Shown piece by piece: positions 33,061-45,637 of a stretch of 64,000 nt of DNA (position 1 is its first letter; the number at the start of each line of letters is the position of its first letter). The position numbers and the translations under genes are program-made. The stretch comes from Aquilaria yunnanensis (taxonomy: Eukaryota > Streptophyta > Magnoliopsida > Malvales > Thymelaeaceae): assembly GCA_039654915.1 (NCBI GenBank), contig CM077593.1, positions 58,720,501-58,784,500 on the forward strand, in the 5' to 3' direction. Under the pieces are notes generated by a model, which was not told where the DNA came from, did not search any database, and worked only from the letters and a program-made list of their open reading frames with translations.

Positions 33061-33839
33061 GGTGAAGGCGGCAGGGGCTTATGGAAATAGAGAAAGGTCC
33101 GGGACGAACGTACTCTGAGAAGATCACCTGAAAGTCACAGGAAGCAAGGATTAGGAGGTCCCCGGAGTGTTTTTCCGGGGAGGAGACTCCGACGCCCCTG
33201 TCAGTATTTTGGAGGTAATGAGATGATTTAAAGAGTAAAGGAGTATCTTATCTCAAGTAATGTCCCTCCCCTTCACCTAGAATAATTACCAAGTACATAT
33301 AGAGGGGCGAATAGTGATAGTTCTTCTCGTGTGGCTGGCCCAAATCTTAACACGTGTTCGGCGGGATGCGTTCCACGTCTTTTGGACAACAGGGGACTCC
33401 TACCAGGGCATGGGCCTCTGGGCTAAGAGTCTAGTCAACCCGAGAGTGACGTGCTAGAGTGTCCCTGCAAATGGCGTGTTAAGGCATGGCCGGGGCGGAT
33501 TATTGGGGATGTGTCAGAGGCTCCTTAAATGCTTATGCCGTACTCCCGAGGTCCCTTTTGGTAGAGGAGGCCTCTTCGGAGAACTTGCGCTCTGAGGTCA
33601 TTTTAGTATCGCAGGAATATATTTCCCGAGGGTGACCTTTCTCAGAGGCACCCTCACTTCCGAGGATGGCTTACTCGTTCTCCCGAGGTTGGTACTATTG
33701 TTTCCAGGAATGGAGAAATGCCGAGGCTGGATTTCAGGAGGTCGGGCATCCTTCTTTCCGTGGCAGGTGGTTTCCCTTCCGAGGTTGGTGCTTTGTCCGA
33801 GCCAGTAGGTTCGGAGGGTGATCGGCACCTTGGCTATTA
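33029..33839 (-). repeat. 5' LTR of element B (811 bp)
   Basis: It matches 11374-12177. The outer end reads CTATTA instead of CTATCA, so the terminal CA on the plus strand has changed to TA. A perfect GC-rich hairpin is at 33160-33180. The start of B gag overlaps its inner end. Confidence 0.88.
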
Positions 33840-33844
33840 TAACT

Positions 33845-34502
33845 CTTTATAAGCACAGTAACCCACCTTCACTCCTTTAGCTTTGCTCTCTTGGTCATTA
33901 ACCTCCGAAACATCATCTTTGCTACAATTTAGGCCTTTTGAACTCTCCATGGCACTACAAATGAGTCCACTTAAATGTGCAATTGGCTCCCTACATAGCC
34001 CAAATGCACTTGTCGTGTCCGATTTACCAAACTAGCTAAAAACCTTCAACCATCTAAACTTAGGTCCTTCCACATTAACTCATGTTTCAAATGGTTTATA
34101 GAACTTATGATCATGATTTTTTGGGTCAGTTTACCCTTTTAGACTCTGAGTCTACCATAATTATAGTTTTACGCCTCACCTAAGGTGAAACTTATCAAAA
34201 TGCCCCCGGCGACACTAAGGTGCCAATTGTGCTCTAGGAACCTTTTGAAGCTTCAATAGTTTCTTGAAATGCATAAAAAAAATATTTACTAAGACATTTC
34301 TTACCTCGTAACCAAGCCTTACCTGACTGTCACTAGTCTAATACTTAGAGGACCATAACATTTCTTCCCACCTTGTAAATTTCGGTCCTCCAAATTACAT
34401 CTCCCCACTTTAAGGCAAAACATAGGATATGGTGCAACATATCCTAACCAATCCTTCCAATGGGTGTCGACTCCACAACATCCCAGTTGGTATTCACCAA
34501 CC
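33845..34502. other. Spacer to the right of B, no gene seen
   Basis: This continues the sequence into which B inserted (after TAACT at 33840-33844). It is AT-rich and pyrimidine-rich on this strand, and I see no coding domain, RNA gene or match to another part of the window. It ends where LTR J begins. Confidence 0.5.
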
Positions 34503-35161
34503 TTCTTACCACCTCACAAAAATGGGAGAATTACAAAGTCTGGCATAATGGTCAGAAAGCCATTATATTGTATAATTCTTACCATAGTGATTGAAGTGTG
34601 AGGGGTAAAAGTATTATCAATACCTCCTTAAAAGTGTTCCAAGTTGGTAACTTGGCCCCCAAGAAAAGCCTTAAGGATTGCTTGCTTGCCAAGTAACTTA
34701 TGTACTTTTTTGTAAGATTTTGGAAATTGGGGTACTCAATTGCAAAACTCTCAAAAGAGAGCTAAGGAGAGTTATAAGAAGGAGATGGATGGTATGAAAG
34801 TACCATTGGAGGATCAAATTGCTTGCGAAAGACAATTTTGGACAAAGAAAACACAAAGGGCCTTAAGAACCTAAGTGTCCTAGTGTAGCCCTTTGGATAT
34901 CCATGCTTTTGACTTAAGTCAAATAGAGACATTTTTGAGTTATCCCACCATAGGAAGGTTGGGTAAGGCATGGTGAAGAAGTAAAAAATGTGGGCAAGAG
35001 TTGAAGGCTAAGAAACCATGGTCTTGTAGCAATGAAAAGGACATAAAGCATGCTTAAGGCATGTTAAGGGTGTTTATGCACCTAAGTCCATATAAGTGGC
35101 CATCTTTATACTATCACTCCCACATTTGGCCTTCTCTAGCAGCCAAAAATATAGCCTTCCA
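34503..35161 (+). repeat. LTR J, first fragment (family of element H)
   Basis: It matches the reverse complement of 63245 down to about 62600 in the 5' LTR of H: ATGGGAGAATTACAAA, then CCATTATATT, then GGTAACTTGGCCCCCAAGAAAAG. Its start, TCTTACCACC, is a mutated form of TGTTACCACC. It ends with TTCCA, the target duplicated by F. It continues at 53018 and 63251. Confidence 0.8.
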
Positions 35162-35530
35162 TGTAATGCCCGGACAATCCAAAGTGATTAGATCCCGGGT
35201 TCAATGAATTTGGAGCATAAGAATTTTTCCTTAATCGGGATTTTAGCTCAATTAAATTGAGACAATATGGCATGTGCATAATTGAGTGTTGAACATCTTA
35301 AAAATAAGCTTGGCTTAGGCCAAGAGAAATAGTAATGAAAATGGTGGTTTTTTAAAAGATGAAGGACTCAATTGAACAAAGGGATTTCTAGTGGTTGGGC
35401 TCAATTGCCCAAAATTAGAAAGTTGGAGGACTAAAGGGGGAATTAGGCCATTTTAATGGCCTAGGATGCCTTGGCCAGCCATGCCCCTCTAAGTCCCAAT
35501 ATTTTATGTCACCTTCCTCCAAATCCTATT

Positions 35531-35845
35531 ATTTTAATCCACCTCCCACCCTTAGTCATCACCTTGGATTCTTTCTTCACCTACTTTTGACTTTTTCTAC
35601 CAAACTTACCCAAAAGTCTTCCAATTAGTCTTCATTTCTTTTAATCTTGTCTCCCACTCATTTCAAACACATTATTAATTTCCTACTATTTTAATCCACC
35701 TCCCATCCTTAGTCAAGACTTTGGATTCTTTCTTCACCTACATGTCTCTTACTTTTGACTTTTTCTACCAACTTACACAAAAGTCTTCCAATTAGTCTTC
35801 CTTCCATTAAACCTTGTCTCCCACTCTTCCAAGCACATTATACAC
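35531..35845. repeat. Tandem duplication of about 157 bp within F
   Basis: The block from ATTTTAATCCACCTCCCA to GTCTCCCACTC occurs at 35531 and again at 35688, with about 90% identity by eye. Short inverted words ACCAAG-TGTT-CTTGGT also recur at about 36300 and 36341 in the same LTR. No coding potential. Confidence 0.75.
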
Positions 35846-37290
35846 TCATTTTCCTTCCCATGTGGCTGGCCATGACCATCCCACACATTAAAACATAATC
35901 AATCCACTCATTCAAAGCCATTTGCTCTCAAACTCTCTCATTCTCTCTCCATTTTCTTCCATACCAAGTCTCACCATTCCAAACACATTTCCAACTCTTT
36001 TACTCATCTAAATATTTGGCCATAGCTAGAAATAATCCTTCCTCAAATTAAAACCAAGTATTCTTGGTTGAAATCAAGCTCTAAGACCATAAAGAGCAAG
36101 AATCAGGTGAAGAATTCAAAGAAAACCAAGGAGGAAAATTTGGCCATTTCCATTTCTTGGAGGTTTTAAACTCTACTCAAGGAGCTCTTTGTGTGATTGA
36201 GTTCCTAATTTCATTAGAAGCAAGAAATCAAGAAGAAGCTTGAAGAACATTAAGCACAAGAAATTGGCCTTGCCTCTTCTGTGAGGTTCTATAAGTGTAC
36301 ACCAAGTGTTCTTGGTATTTTGTGTTGTTTGAGTTAATCACCAAGTGTTCTTGGTACCTTATGGTTACTAATAAAATTTGGCCCATCTTGGTTCTTATGC
36401 TAGAAAACAATTTCTAGAGTCAACAAGCAAGGAAAACGAAGGAAAATAAGCTTCTAAAGCTTTCGGTGTTGTGGGTAAGGATTCCTATACTCACTTTATT
36501 GCATGGCCTAGTTCCATGGATTTTTTGTGTGAGTATTTGGGTGCCTAGGTGATGTTCCAAGAACCATGTGATCCTAGGAGTGGTAAGAGGGCTTAAGTTA
36601 TGTTATTGCTTCGGCAATTCTGTTTTGCTCATGAGCTAAGTTAAGTAAGCAAGCAATATGGGCTAGGAGTTAAGGCGGCCACCTTAATTCCTATGCTAAG
36701 TGAGCTCTCCGAAAACATGAAGTATATGAAATTAATGAATTAAAACTTGAGGGATGCTTGCTACCCTTATGTGAATAAAGTGTTAAGTGGTGTGTGTTTG
36801 TGTGCTTCTTTGATTTGTTGTGCATCCCCCGATTATGATATTATTGTTATATGCATGTATCTTTGTGTTTTCTTTGTCTTTATGTTTTCTTTGCAGGAAT
36901 AAGGATTATTTTGCCATTACATTCTTGGCATATGTTAGGCCTTGGAGGCCATAAGTTAGGCATTGGATGCCATGGAATCCTTATTGAGTTTTATAACTCA
37001 CCCGCCCTACTCTACTTTTGTAGGTAAAGGTTTGCTTGAAAGATCAAGCTAAGAGTCTTGAGTACTCTTTCTGTATGCTAAGGTTGGATTTGTGTATGTT
37101 ATTGCTCAAAATATTCTAAGTATTCTAAGTATATAAGTTGCTTGTAAACAACCTAAAAAAAAATGTGGACTTTCTGTGCAGGATTTGAAGTCTTAGAATT
37201 GTGGGAACAAGGTCTATTAAGGTGGAAGTTTGTGTTCCATGGCTTTGTGGATTTATGGCTTGCTTTTAAGCATGTTTTTGTTGGTCTAAC

Positions 37291-38276
37291 TGATGTGAAC
37301 CCCGATGGTATAAAGACCATGAAACGCGCCCAAGATGCTAATCAAGCTCCACAAGACATCAAAAAGACTAGGTTTAAAACCCCCACCCCTAATCAACCTG
37401 TGATTAGACACGAGAAATATAGAACTCCAAGAACACAAGCAAACTTGTGCACCAAGGCAGTCCACAAAGAACCAAAGAGAAAACCTCTCCAAAGAGCAAT
37501 ATTATTTCAAAATTTTTCTGTGTGTTTACATCCAGAATATGTGCCTTTATATAGGCCTAAAATAGGGTTAAAATCTAGGCAAAATTCGTAGCCTAAATCC
37601 CTTAGGAATCGTAGATACAAAGACATAGGAAATCCTAGTCAAATTAGGACTTTAATTCCTAGTTTGAACAAGTTTAATGAATGCAGCGTATGCCACTTGT
37701 CCAAAACGATTTAAAACTATTCCATAGCCTAAATAAATTCCTAAATAATGTATCTAAATAGGATTTGAACTAAAATAAAATATAAATACAAGATTAAACC
37801 TGAAAACTCCCAAATAGCCTTTTTGGGTGCATTTTGGGCACTTTAAGGTTCTCTCTTGTATCTTCAACTCCAAGCTTGAATCTTTGAGTTCCAATGGCAT
37901 GAATCTTCATATTAGATGTGTTAATGAAGGTCTGGAAAGTTAGAGCTAAAAAATCCAGCTTATGGACACAAAATGCAATAAGAACACTTAAGGTGGCTCA
38001 AATGGTGCACTTTGAGTGGTGTCCTTGGTGTCCTTGTTTTGTGACTTATCTAAGCACTCCAGAACTGAGTACCAAGCATATCCATCATGTCCATTTGGTG
38101 TCTTGAAAGTTCCAGCAACTCCTTGTGAAGTTTCATGTCCATTCTCCATGAAGAAACTTGAAACAAAGCCTTGTAGTGCACTTGAGAGCTCCTTAGCTTT
38201 CTTCCTTGTCATAGGTCCACTAGAAACCTTCAATGGGTCCTTGCCTTATCCATGTGTGCCTTCCTTGATCATATCA
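37291..38276 (-). repeat. 3' LTR of element E (986 bp)
   Basis: On the plus strand it runs TGATGTGAACCCC...GATCATATCA. It is the same length as the 5' copy. Its first part on the minus strand codes for the end of pol, but has a TAA (about 38246-38248) where the 5' LTR has GAA. Confidence 0.95.
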
Positions 38277-40003
38277 ACTCCCCCCTCCTTAGAAGGATTC
38301 GTCCATGAATCTGCATGTTCAAATAGAGACAAATCAGAAACATTAAAAGTAGCACTCACATTATACTCACCCGGCAAGTCTAGCATGTATGCGTTGTCAT
38401 TGATCTTTTTAATGACTTGGAATGGACCATCTCCTCTTGGATGAAGCTTAGTCCTCCTTGTAGCTAGAAATCTTTCTTTTCTCATGTGTAACCAAACCCA
38501 ATCTCCAGGCTCAAACACAACTCTCCTTCGGCCTTGATTGGCTTTTTTAATAACTTGTTGATTTTTGAGTTCAATTTGTTGCTTAACCTTCTCATGCAAC
38601 TGCTTGATGCTCTCGGCCTTCTTACTACCATCCAAACTAGATACCTCATGAGTAGGTAATGGTAAAAGATCCAATCGAGTTAAAGGATTAAAACCATAAA
38701 CAATCTCAAAAGGTGACAAATTAGTAGTAGAATGCATGGATCTATTATAAGCAAATTCTACATGAGGCAAACAATCTTCCCAAGCTTTCAAATTTTTACC
38801 AATGATAGCCCTAAGCATGGAACCTAAAGTCCTATTAGTTACCTCAGTTTGCCCATCAGTTTGTGGGTGACAAGATGTAGAAAACAAAAGCTTAGTTCCT
38901 AACTTACCCCACAAAGTCCTCCAAAAATGGCTTAGAAACTTAGTATCTCTATCCGAAACTATTGTTCTAGGAACACCATGAAGTCTAACAATTTCTTTGA
39001 AAAACAATTCAGCCACATGAATAGCATCATCAGTTTTATTGCATGGAATAAAATGAGCCATCTTAGAAAACCTATCAACAACAACAAAGATTGAGTCACG
39101 GTTTCCTTTAGTCCTAGGCAATCCAACAATGAAGTCCATAGAAATATCTACCCATGGATGACTAGGTGTAGGAAGTGGTGTGTATAACCCATGTGAAGTG
39201 TGAGTGGATTTTGCCTTCCTACATGCAATGCATTGCTCACATACCTTCTTCACATCCTTTACCATATTCGGCCAATGGTAATGTTCCTTCAAAGTATGCA
39301 AAGTCTTGGCTTGTCCAAAGTGACCCATAAGTCCTCCACAATGAGCTTCCTTTGTGAGCAATTCCCTCAAAGATGTCTTTGGTATGCACAACCTATTTTC
39401 TTTGAAAAGAAAGCCATTAACTTGGTAGAACTTCTCAAAAGCTAACTTAGAACACTTAGAATAAATCTCACCGAAATCATCATCACTAGCATACAAATCC
39501 TTCAAGTGTTCAAAACCCAAAACTTTTGCATCTAAAGCCGAAAGTAAAGCATACCTTCTTGAAAGTGCATCCGCCACTATATTATCCTTACCTTGCTTGT
39601 ATTTGATAACATATGGGAATGACTCAATAAACTCTACCCATTTAGCATGCCTTCTATTCAACTTACCTTGCCCACTAAGAAACTTAAGGGCTTGGTGATC
39701 AGTGTGAATCACAAACTCTCTTGGCCACAAATAATGTTGCCAAGTCTCCAAAGCTCTTACCAAAGCATAGAGCTCCTTGTCATATGTGGGATAGTTCAAG
39801 CTAGCACCATTCAACTTCTCACTAAAGTATGCAATGGGGCGGCCTCCTTGCATCAACACAGCTCCAATGCCTATACCTGAAGCATCACACTCAACTTCAA
39901 AAGTATTAGCAAAGTTAGGCAAAGCTAAAAGTGGTGCATGGCATAACTTGTCTTTTAACAACACGAAAGCATCTTCTTGAGCTTTTCCCCACTTAAATCC
40001 CAC
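38246..40003 (-). pseudogene. pol: pol 3' part of element E: RNase H, integrase, CRM tail
   Basis: It is 585 residues long. RNase H has the normal acidic residues ([41 protein letters not shown]). Integrase has the zinc finger ([11 protein letters not shown]...CEQCIACRK) and the core D, D, E ([27 protein letters not shown]), then the GPY-type block ([24 protein letters not shown]). There is no classical chromodomain; the tail TNPSKEGG... continues into the LTR as in CRM. The stop at 38246 is probably premature, because the 5' LTR keeps the frame open for about 85 more codons, including GPMTRKKAKEL. Confidence 0.9.
38277..38292 (-). other. Polypurine tract of E
   Basis: The minus strand reads CTAAGGAGGGGGGAGT next to the 3' LTR. 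Confidence 0.85.
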
Positions 40004-40023
40004 ATTCTTCTTTATAACTTCAG

Positions 40024-42786
40024 TTAGAGGTGCAGGAATGGTAGAAAAATTTCTAACAACCTCCTATAGAAGCTAGCTAACCCATGGAATGATCTCACCT
40101 CAGTAATGGATGTTGGCGTCGGCCATTCTTGTATGGCTCTCACCTTCTCTTGATCTACCTTAATTCCATGTGAACTCACAACAAATCCAAGGAAAACAAC
40201 TTTGTCAACACAAAAAGAGCACTTCTTCCAGTTAGCATACAACTTTTGTCCTCTTAAGGTGCTTAGTACTTGTGTGAGGTGTCCAACATGCTCTTCTAAG
40301 TTCTTGCTATATACTAGGATATCATCAAAGTACACAACAACAAACTTTCCAATGAAGTCACGCAAGACATGATTCATAAGTCTCATGAAAGTACTAGGAG
40401 CATTAGTTAGTCCAAAAGGCGTAACTAACCATTCATAAAGTCCAAACTTGGTTTTGAAAGCAGTTTTCCATTCATCCCCTTCCCTCATTCTAATTTGATG
40501 GTACCCACTTTTTAAATCAATCTTTGAAAACAAAGTAGAACCATGCAACTCATCAAGGATATCATAAAGTCTAGGAATAGGATGTCTATACTTTACAGTG
40601 ATCTTGTTGACAGGCCTACAATCCATGCACATGCGCCATGAGCCATCCTCCTTTGGCACCAAAAGTACAGGCACGGCACAAGGACTCAAACTTTCCCTCA
40701 CAAGGCCTTTGTCCAACAACTCCTTTACTTGCTTCTCAATCTCTTTAGTCTCCTCGGGATTGGTTCTATAGGCTGGCCTATTTGGAATTGGTGTTCTCGG
40801 GACTAGGTCTATTTGATGCTTAATGCCTCTAATTGGAGGCAAACCCCTCGGATCTTCAGGGAAAACATCTTCAAAGTCCTGCAACAAAGACACAACAACA
40901 CTAGGAAGATGTGTTAGATCATTGACAACAAGTAAAGATTCTTTGTAAATTAAAAGAAGCACTGGTCTTTGTGCTTGAATGGCTTTCCTCACATCACTCA
41001 TTTTAGCAATATAGCACTCTTTTTTGCAACTCAACTTCCTCTCATTCTTTTCTCTCAGGAACTCTCCACTCTTCTTTCCCTCATGGTCACTCACCTCACT
41101 TGTTCTCTCATTTTGTCTCTCGGCTTTCCCCTCTTCACTCTTGCCCTCAACTTTCCCCTCATTTATTTTTCTCTCAACCTTACTTTGAAGTTTCCTTTGA
41201 TCCTCCAAAACTTGTTGTGGTGAAAGTGGGCTAAGTGTAACCGGCCTTCCTTCATGGAAAAATGAGTACAAGTTTTTCTCTCCATCATGTGTGACCTTCT
41301 TATCAAATTGCCACGGCCTTCCAAGTAAAATATGGCAAGCATGCATAGGAACAACGTCACAAAGAATTTTATCATGGTAAGTACCAATTTTGAATTTAAC
41401 CAAAACTTGCTTTACCACTTTTACCTCCCCGGCATCATTCAACCATTGAAGCTTATATGGTTGTGGGTGTTTTTGTGTTGGAAGCTTCAATTTCTCCACC
41501 ATGGTTGAACTTGCTACATTGGTGCAACTCCCTCCATCAACAATGAGGCTGCACACTTGATCTTTAATTCGGCATCTAGTGTGAAAGATGCACTCCCTTT
41601 GATTGGCCTCCTCCTTGGCTTGCACACTTAGAGCTCTCCTAGCAACAAAAGCAAAGTCACCCTCCTCGGGCTCAAGTGTGTCTTGCTCATCCTCCTCCAA
41701 TGGTGGGGTCTCCTCCATGGCATCCTCCTCCTCGGATGTGATCTCACCTTCATCTTTGAGAATCATCACCTTTTTGTTAGGACAATCTCTCATGTAGTGC
41801 CCTTTGTTTATACACTTGAAGCATTCAATCTCCCTTGACTTTGGCACATCTTTGGGTGGCACCTTGGGCTTGTCTTGTTGAGGCCGAGGCATGCTTCCCT
41901 TGGTAGCCTCCATTCTTGGCTTTGGTGCCTCCTTGCTCCATGTTCCCCTCCATGTGGAACTCCCTCCTTGAGCCATCTTGGATGCCTTAGACCTCTTGAT
42001 GATTCTTTCGGCCTTGGTGGCATGGTGAAGCAAATCCTCCATGTTGACATATGGCACCATCTCCACTTTGTTGGCAATCTCATGGTTAAGTCCATTGATG
42101 AATCTAGCAATGGTTGCCTCCTCATCCTTAATGATATTGGCTCGGGTTAGTGTCATCTCCAAGTCCTTGTGATAGTCCTCCACACTCCTTTGGCCTTGCA
42201 CAAGCCTTTGAAGTTTGAGGTGTTGATCTCTATAGAAGTAACTTGGGACAAATCTCCTTCTCATCATGGCTTTAAGAGCTCTCCATGTATTGATGGGTTC
42301 CTCCTCATTCCTTCTCCTAGAAGTGACAACCTGGTTCCACCATACAAGAGCATAATCAGTGAATTCAATAGTAGCCAATTTAACTTTCTTTTCCTCAGAA
42401 TAGTGATGGCACTCAAACACCATCTCAATCTTTTGCTCCCACTCCCAATATGTATCCGAATCACTCCTCCCTTGAAAAGGTGGAATGGACAATTTGATGG
42501 AGCTTAGATTGTTGTCCTCCCTTGGCTCCCCCCTCCTTGGAAGCCCATGGTCATGCCAATGTCCTTCTTCCTCCTCGGGTTCTTCTCTCCTTGGACCTCT
42601 CCTTGGTTGCAAGATGGGATTTGGTCTCCTTGGCAACCTCAAATCAATGTCCCCAATCCTCCCAACAAGTCTATTGAGAGTTTCTTGAAGCTCTCTCATG
42701 GTTGGCTCATCATTGTTCCTCACTTCCATCCTCCTATCCTCTTGGCCCTCCATACTCCTGAAAATAACAAAGATCCTCACAACCAC
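40024..42786 (-). CDS. gag-pol: gag-protease-reverse transcriptase of element E (CRM)
   Basis: It is open for 920 residues with no internal stop. The likely start is ATG 42753 (MEGQEDRR) or 42786. Order: charged N-terminus; CRM-type gag domain (residues about 100-260); canonical zinc knuckle [14 protein letters not shown] (about 41785-41826); E-rich linker; protease VDGGSCTN (about 41519-41548); reverse transcriptase with [49 protein letters not shown] and catalytic YFDD (about 40315-40335). The frame leaves pol at about 40062 through loss of one T, and the RNase H frame takes over at 40003. Confidence 0.92.
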   Translation of the reverse strand: MVVRIFVIFRSMEGQEDRRMEVRNNDEPTMRELQETLNRLVGRIGDIDLRLPRRPNPILQPRRGPRREEPEEEEGHWHDHGLPRRGEPREDNNLSSIKLSIPPFQGRSDSDTYWEWEQKIEMVFECHHYSEEKKVKLATIEFTDYALVWWNQVVTSRRRNEEEPINTWRALKAMMRRRFVPSYFYRDQHLKLQRLVQGQRSVEDYHKDLEMTLTRANIIKDEEATIARFINGLNHEIANKVEMVPYVNMEDLLHHATKAERIIKRSKASKMAQGGSSTWRGTWSKEAPKPRMEATKGSMPRPQQDKPKVPPKDVPKSREIECFKCINKGHYMRDCPNKKVMILKDEGEITSEEEDAMEETPPLEEDEQDTLEPEEGDFAFVARRALSVQAKEEANQRECIFHTRCRIKDQVCSLIVDGGSCTNVASSTMVEKLKLPTQKHPQPYKLQWLNDAGEVKVVKQVLVKFKIGTYHDKILCDVVPMHACHILLGRPWQFDKKVTHDGEKNLYSFFHEGRPVTLSPLSPQQVLEDQRKLQSKVERKINEGKVEGKSEEGKAERQNERTSEVSDHEGKKSGEFLREKNERKLSCKKECYIAKMSDVRKAIQAQRPVLLLIYKESLLVVNDLTHLPSVVVSLLQDFEDVFPEDPRGLPPIRGIKHQIDLVPRTPIPNRPAYRTNPEETKEIEKQVKELLDKGLVRESLSPCAVPVLLVPKEDGSWRMCMDCRPVNKITVKYRHPIPRLYDILDELHGSTLFSKIDLKSGYHQIRMREGDEWKTAFKTKFGLYEWLVTPFGLTNAPSTFMRLMNHVLRDFIGKFVVVYFDDILVYSKNLEEHVGHLTQVLSTLRGQKLYANWKKCSFCVDKVVFLGFVVSSHGIKVDQEKVRAIQEWPTPTSITEVRSFHGLASFYRRLLEIFLPFLHL

Positions 42787-43553
42787 TCACCTCACGTGTT
42801 TCACTCAAAAGATGAACACTCAAACACTCAATTTGTTAGTGAGATATTGCTATTCAAAGTGTTCTCAAAAGTTCTAAGAAAACTATCGTCAAAGCACACA
42901 AAAAAAAACTTGAATTTTCGAAGAACTATTTTGACTCCAAAAGAGGTGGGCTAAACAAGCTTTAAAAGACTCTAGGAAGCCCTTGCAATTGATGATCACA
43001 AGAACCAGAAAGAAAGCTTTTTGGCTGAAAAACAATGAGATAGGTTTTGGGGCGCAAAACTTTCAACACTTTGTAAAAACTTCTCTTTTTGCAAGATTTC
43101 CTTTCTTTGTTCTTTTCTTTTCTTTTCTTCCTTTTTTTTTTTTCTCTTTTTGCTTGCTATTTTGATGCTAAACAAACGTTCTCCTTGAAATTCCTTGCTG
43201 CCAAAGACAAAAAGTTAGTTTTCAATTTGGCCAAAACAAGAAACTATTGAAACTTGCACAATTTTGAAACAACTTTTGATACCGGAACTTCCTCAACTTG
43301 GATCCTTCTTTTTTTGGTGTTTTCTTGACTCTAGGATGCTGGAAATAATGAAAACAAGAGAGATTAATAGGGCTGGACACGAAATAGAAAGATAAGAATT
43401 GAACAAGAACAAACGAATTGAAGCCGAGAACAGACCTGAAACAAGAAGAAAAAGGATTAAAATAGACAATTAAAATACGAATTTACTGAACAGAATTGAA
43501 AGAAAACTGAAGAGAAACAAGAACACAAAGATATGTCCTTCAATGGAACTTGT
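42787..43553 (-). other. Untranslated leader of E
   Basis: About 770 bp lie between gag and the primer-binding site. A pyrimidine-rich run on the plus strand (about 43100-43160) is an A/G-rich run in the transcript. No gene is seen. Confidence 0.7.
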
Positions 43554-43566
43554 GGCTCTGATACCA
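43554..43566 (-). other. Primer-binding site of E (initiator tRNA-Met)
   Basis: The minus strand reads TGGTATCAGAGCC, the standard plant iMet primer site, two bases from the LTR end at 43569. Confidence 0.93.
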
Positions 43567-43568
43567 AC

Positions 43569-44554
43569 TGATGCGAACCCCGATGGTATAAAGACCATGA
43601 AACGCGCCCAAGATGCTAATCAAGCTCCACAAGACATCAAAAAGACTAGGTTTAAAACCACCACCCCTAATCAACCTGTGATTAGAAACGAGAAGTATAG
43701 AACTCCAAGAACACAAGCAAACTTGTGCACCAGGGCAGTCCACAAAGAACCAAAGAGAAAACCTCTCCAAAGAGCAATATTATTTTGAAATTTTTCTGTG
43801 TGTTTACATCCAGAATATGTGCCTTTATATAGGCCTAAACTAGGGTTAAAAGCTGGGCAAAATTCGCAGCCTAAATCCCTTAGGAATCCTAGATACAAAG
43901 ACATAGGAAATCCTAGTCAAATTAGGACTCTAATTCCTAGTTTGAACAAGTTTAATGAATGCAGCGTATGCCACTTGTCCAAAATGATTTAAAACTATTC
44001 CATAGCCTAAATAACTTCCTAAATAATGTATCTAAATAGGATTTGAACGAAAATAAAATATAAATACAAGATTAAACCCGAAAACTCCCAAATAGCCTTT
44101 TTGGGTGCATTTTGGGCACTTTAAGGTTCTCTCTTGTATCTTCAGCTCCAAGCTTGAATCTTTGAGTTCCAATGGCACAAATCTTCATATTAGATGTGGT
44201 AATGAAGGTCTAGAAAGTTAGAGCTAAAAAATCCAGCTTATGGACACAAAATGCAACAAGAACACTTAAGGTGGCTCAAATGGTGCACTTTGAGTGGTGT
44301 CCTTGGTGTCCTTGTTTTGTGACTTATCTAAGCACTCCAGAACTGAGTACCAAGCATATCCATCATGTCCATATGGTGTCTTGAAATTTCCAGCAGCTCC
44401 TTGTGAAGTTTCATGTCCATTCTCCATGAAGAAACTTGAAACAAAGCCTTGTAGTGCACTTGAGAGCTCTTTAGCTTTCTTCCTTGTCATAGGTCCACTA
44501 GAAACCTTCAATGGGTCCTTGCCTTCTCCATGTGTGCCTTCCTTGATCATATCA
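43569..44554 (-). repeat. 5' LTR of element E (986 bp)
   Basis: It matches 37291-38276 with about 30 mismatches and no length change. On the minus strand 44571-44266 stays open for 101 residues, including the CRM tail motif GPMTRKKAKEL. A TATATAGG on the minus strand lies near 43826-43834. Confidence 0.95.
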
Positions 44555-44719
44555 CTAACTTTAGTGACCAAATTATGGACTTAGCTAAAATTTGGCCAAA
44601 CTTGGCTTTGGCTTGTATTGTGGACTTGGACATTTTTGGGTATTTTTATTGCTTGGTGGAATTACCAAGGCCCATGCATGAATTTATGGGTTATGTTTTC
44701 ATGAAACTTGAAGCATGTT

Positions 44720-45637
44720 TGATAGCCGAAGTGCTAACGCCCTATCCACTGACTTCGAAGAAAGAGGGAGCCAAACACATGAGGTATACAACCTCGGAAG
44801 CCCCATCGTACCAACCTCAGAAAATTACCATATCGCCTCTCCATCAGAAGACAAATGAACCGACTTCGGAAGAATAAGAACACCCTGAAGAAATAGTATC
44901 ACCCTGGGGAGAGGTCCTTGTTCATCCCCCTAAAAGGTAATGTCGGCCGAAGGGACCTCGGAGGAGCGATGGGTGCCACAAAGGGGTCTCTGACATATTC
45001 GCCCGTACGCAGTAGACGTCGACCTCAAGCACTCTGACAGGCCACTACAGTCTGCACTCTGACACGCTGAGACACACTTCTTGATAAGCCACTGCCCGAG
45101 AAAGCCTGCAGGTCGCTAGCCACTCTTCTGGTCAGAGGTACGGGCGGCATCCATCCATACACGTGTCACAATCCGAGGGGCTCATTTTCTCCTATTTACA
45201 GTAGGGGAGGCTCTCGGTAAGTGGGGGGACAGGAGTTTTTTGGAGCTCCAGGCTCTAGCCTCCCCCCTTTTTTTCCTCTAGACATGCCGGAAAAATGCCT
45301 CCGGTGAGATTCTTTCCCTTCTGTGCGTACCTGAGAAATACTCCCGGCTAGTCTATTTTGTGCTTACTCTTTGTCCCCGTTTAGAAGCACTGACTTGGGC
45401 GTCGGAGTCTCCTCCCCGGAAAACCACTCCGGGGACCTCCTAACCCCTATTTTCTGCATGTTTCAGGTTGGACTACTTGAGGACATCCCCGTTTCAGGCG
45501 CTTTCCAGCACCGGAAAGCTTTCTCGGCCACCGCTATCCATCACAGATGGCTACGCGTGACATTCCTCAGGAGGTCCTTGTTACTCCCGTCGTGGAGCCA
45601 CGGCGGGAACATATACGATGGCCATCCAGTGCCATCA
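44720..45637 (+). repeat. 5' LTR of element G (918 bp)
   Basis: It starts TGATAGCCGAAGTGCTAACGCC and ends GGCCATC...GCCATCA. The G-box (TACACGTGTCA) is near 45160 and the perfect GC-rich hairpin at 45414-45434. It differs from the 3' copy at about 28 of the first 290 positions by eye, so G is older than E. Confidence 0.93.

Larger units (their letters stand above)
11374..33839 (-). mobile_element. Element B: full-length Tat-type Ty3/gypsy retrotransposon with two nested insertions
   Basis: Reading the minus strand from 33839: 5' LTR, primer-binding site, gag, protease, reverse transcriptase, two RNase H regions, integrase, antisense gene on the other strand, polypurine tract, 3' LTR. The flanks are TAACC (11369-11373) and TAACT (33840-33844), a 5 bp target duplication with one C-to-T difference. 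Gag is split by element C at 20930-31902 and the antisense gene by solo LTR O at 13099-13964. Without these inserts and their duplications B is about 10.6 kb. Many stop codons show it is long dead. Confidence 0.92.
37291..44554 (-). mobile_element. Element E: nearly intact CRM-type chromovirus (7,264 bp)
   Basis: Two 986 bp LTRs bound it, with the perfect duplication CTAAC at 37286-37290 and 44555-44559. The primer-binding site fits initiator tRNA-Met. One long gag-pol frame is broken by a single 1-nt deletion near 40062. The gag ([20 protein letters not shown]), the integrase end ([16 protein letters not shown]) and a pol tail that runs into the 3' LTR are typical of the CRM clade, which targets centromeres in many plants. 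About 30 mismatches between the LTRs by eye make it one of the younger insertions here. Confidence 0.93.

Noticed and set aside
33845..37290. Possible host gene in the gaps between elements
   Set aside because: No long frame, no domain and no exon-like series; the right-hand part belongs to LTR J and F.
43100..43160. Pyrimidine-rich tract as polypurine tract of E
   Set aside because: It lies in the leader near the 5' LTR; the tract at 38277-38292 abuts the 3' LTR and is the right one.
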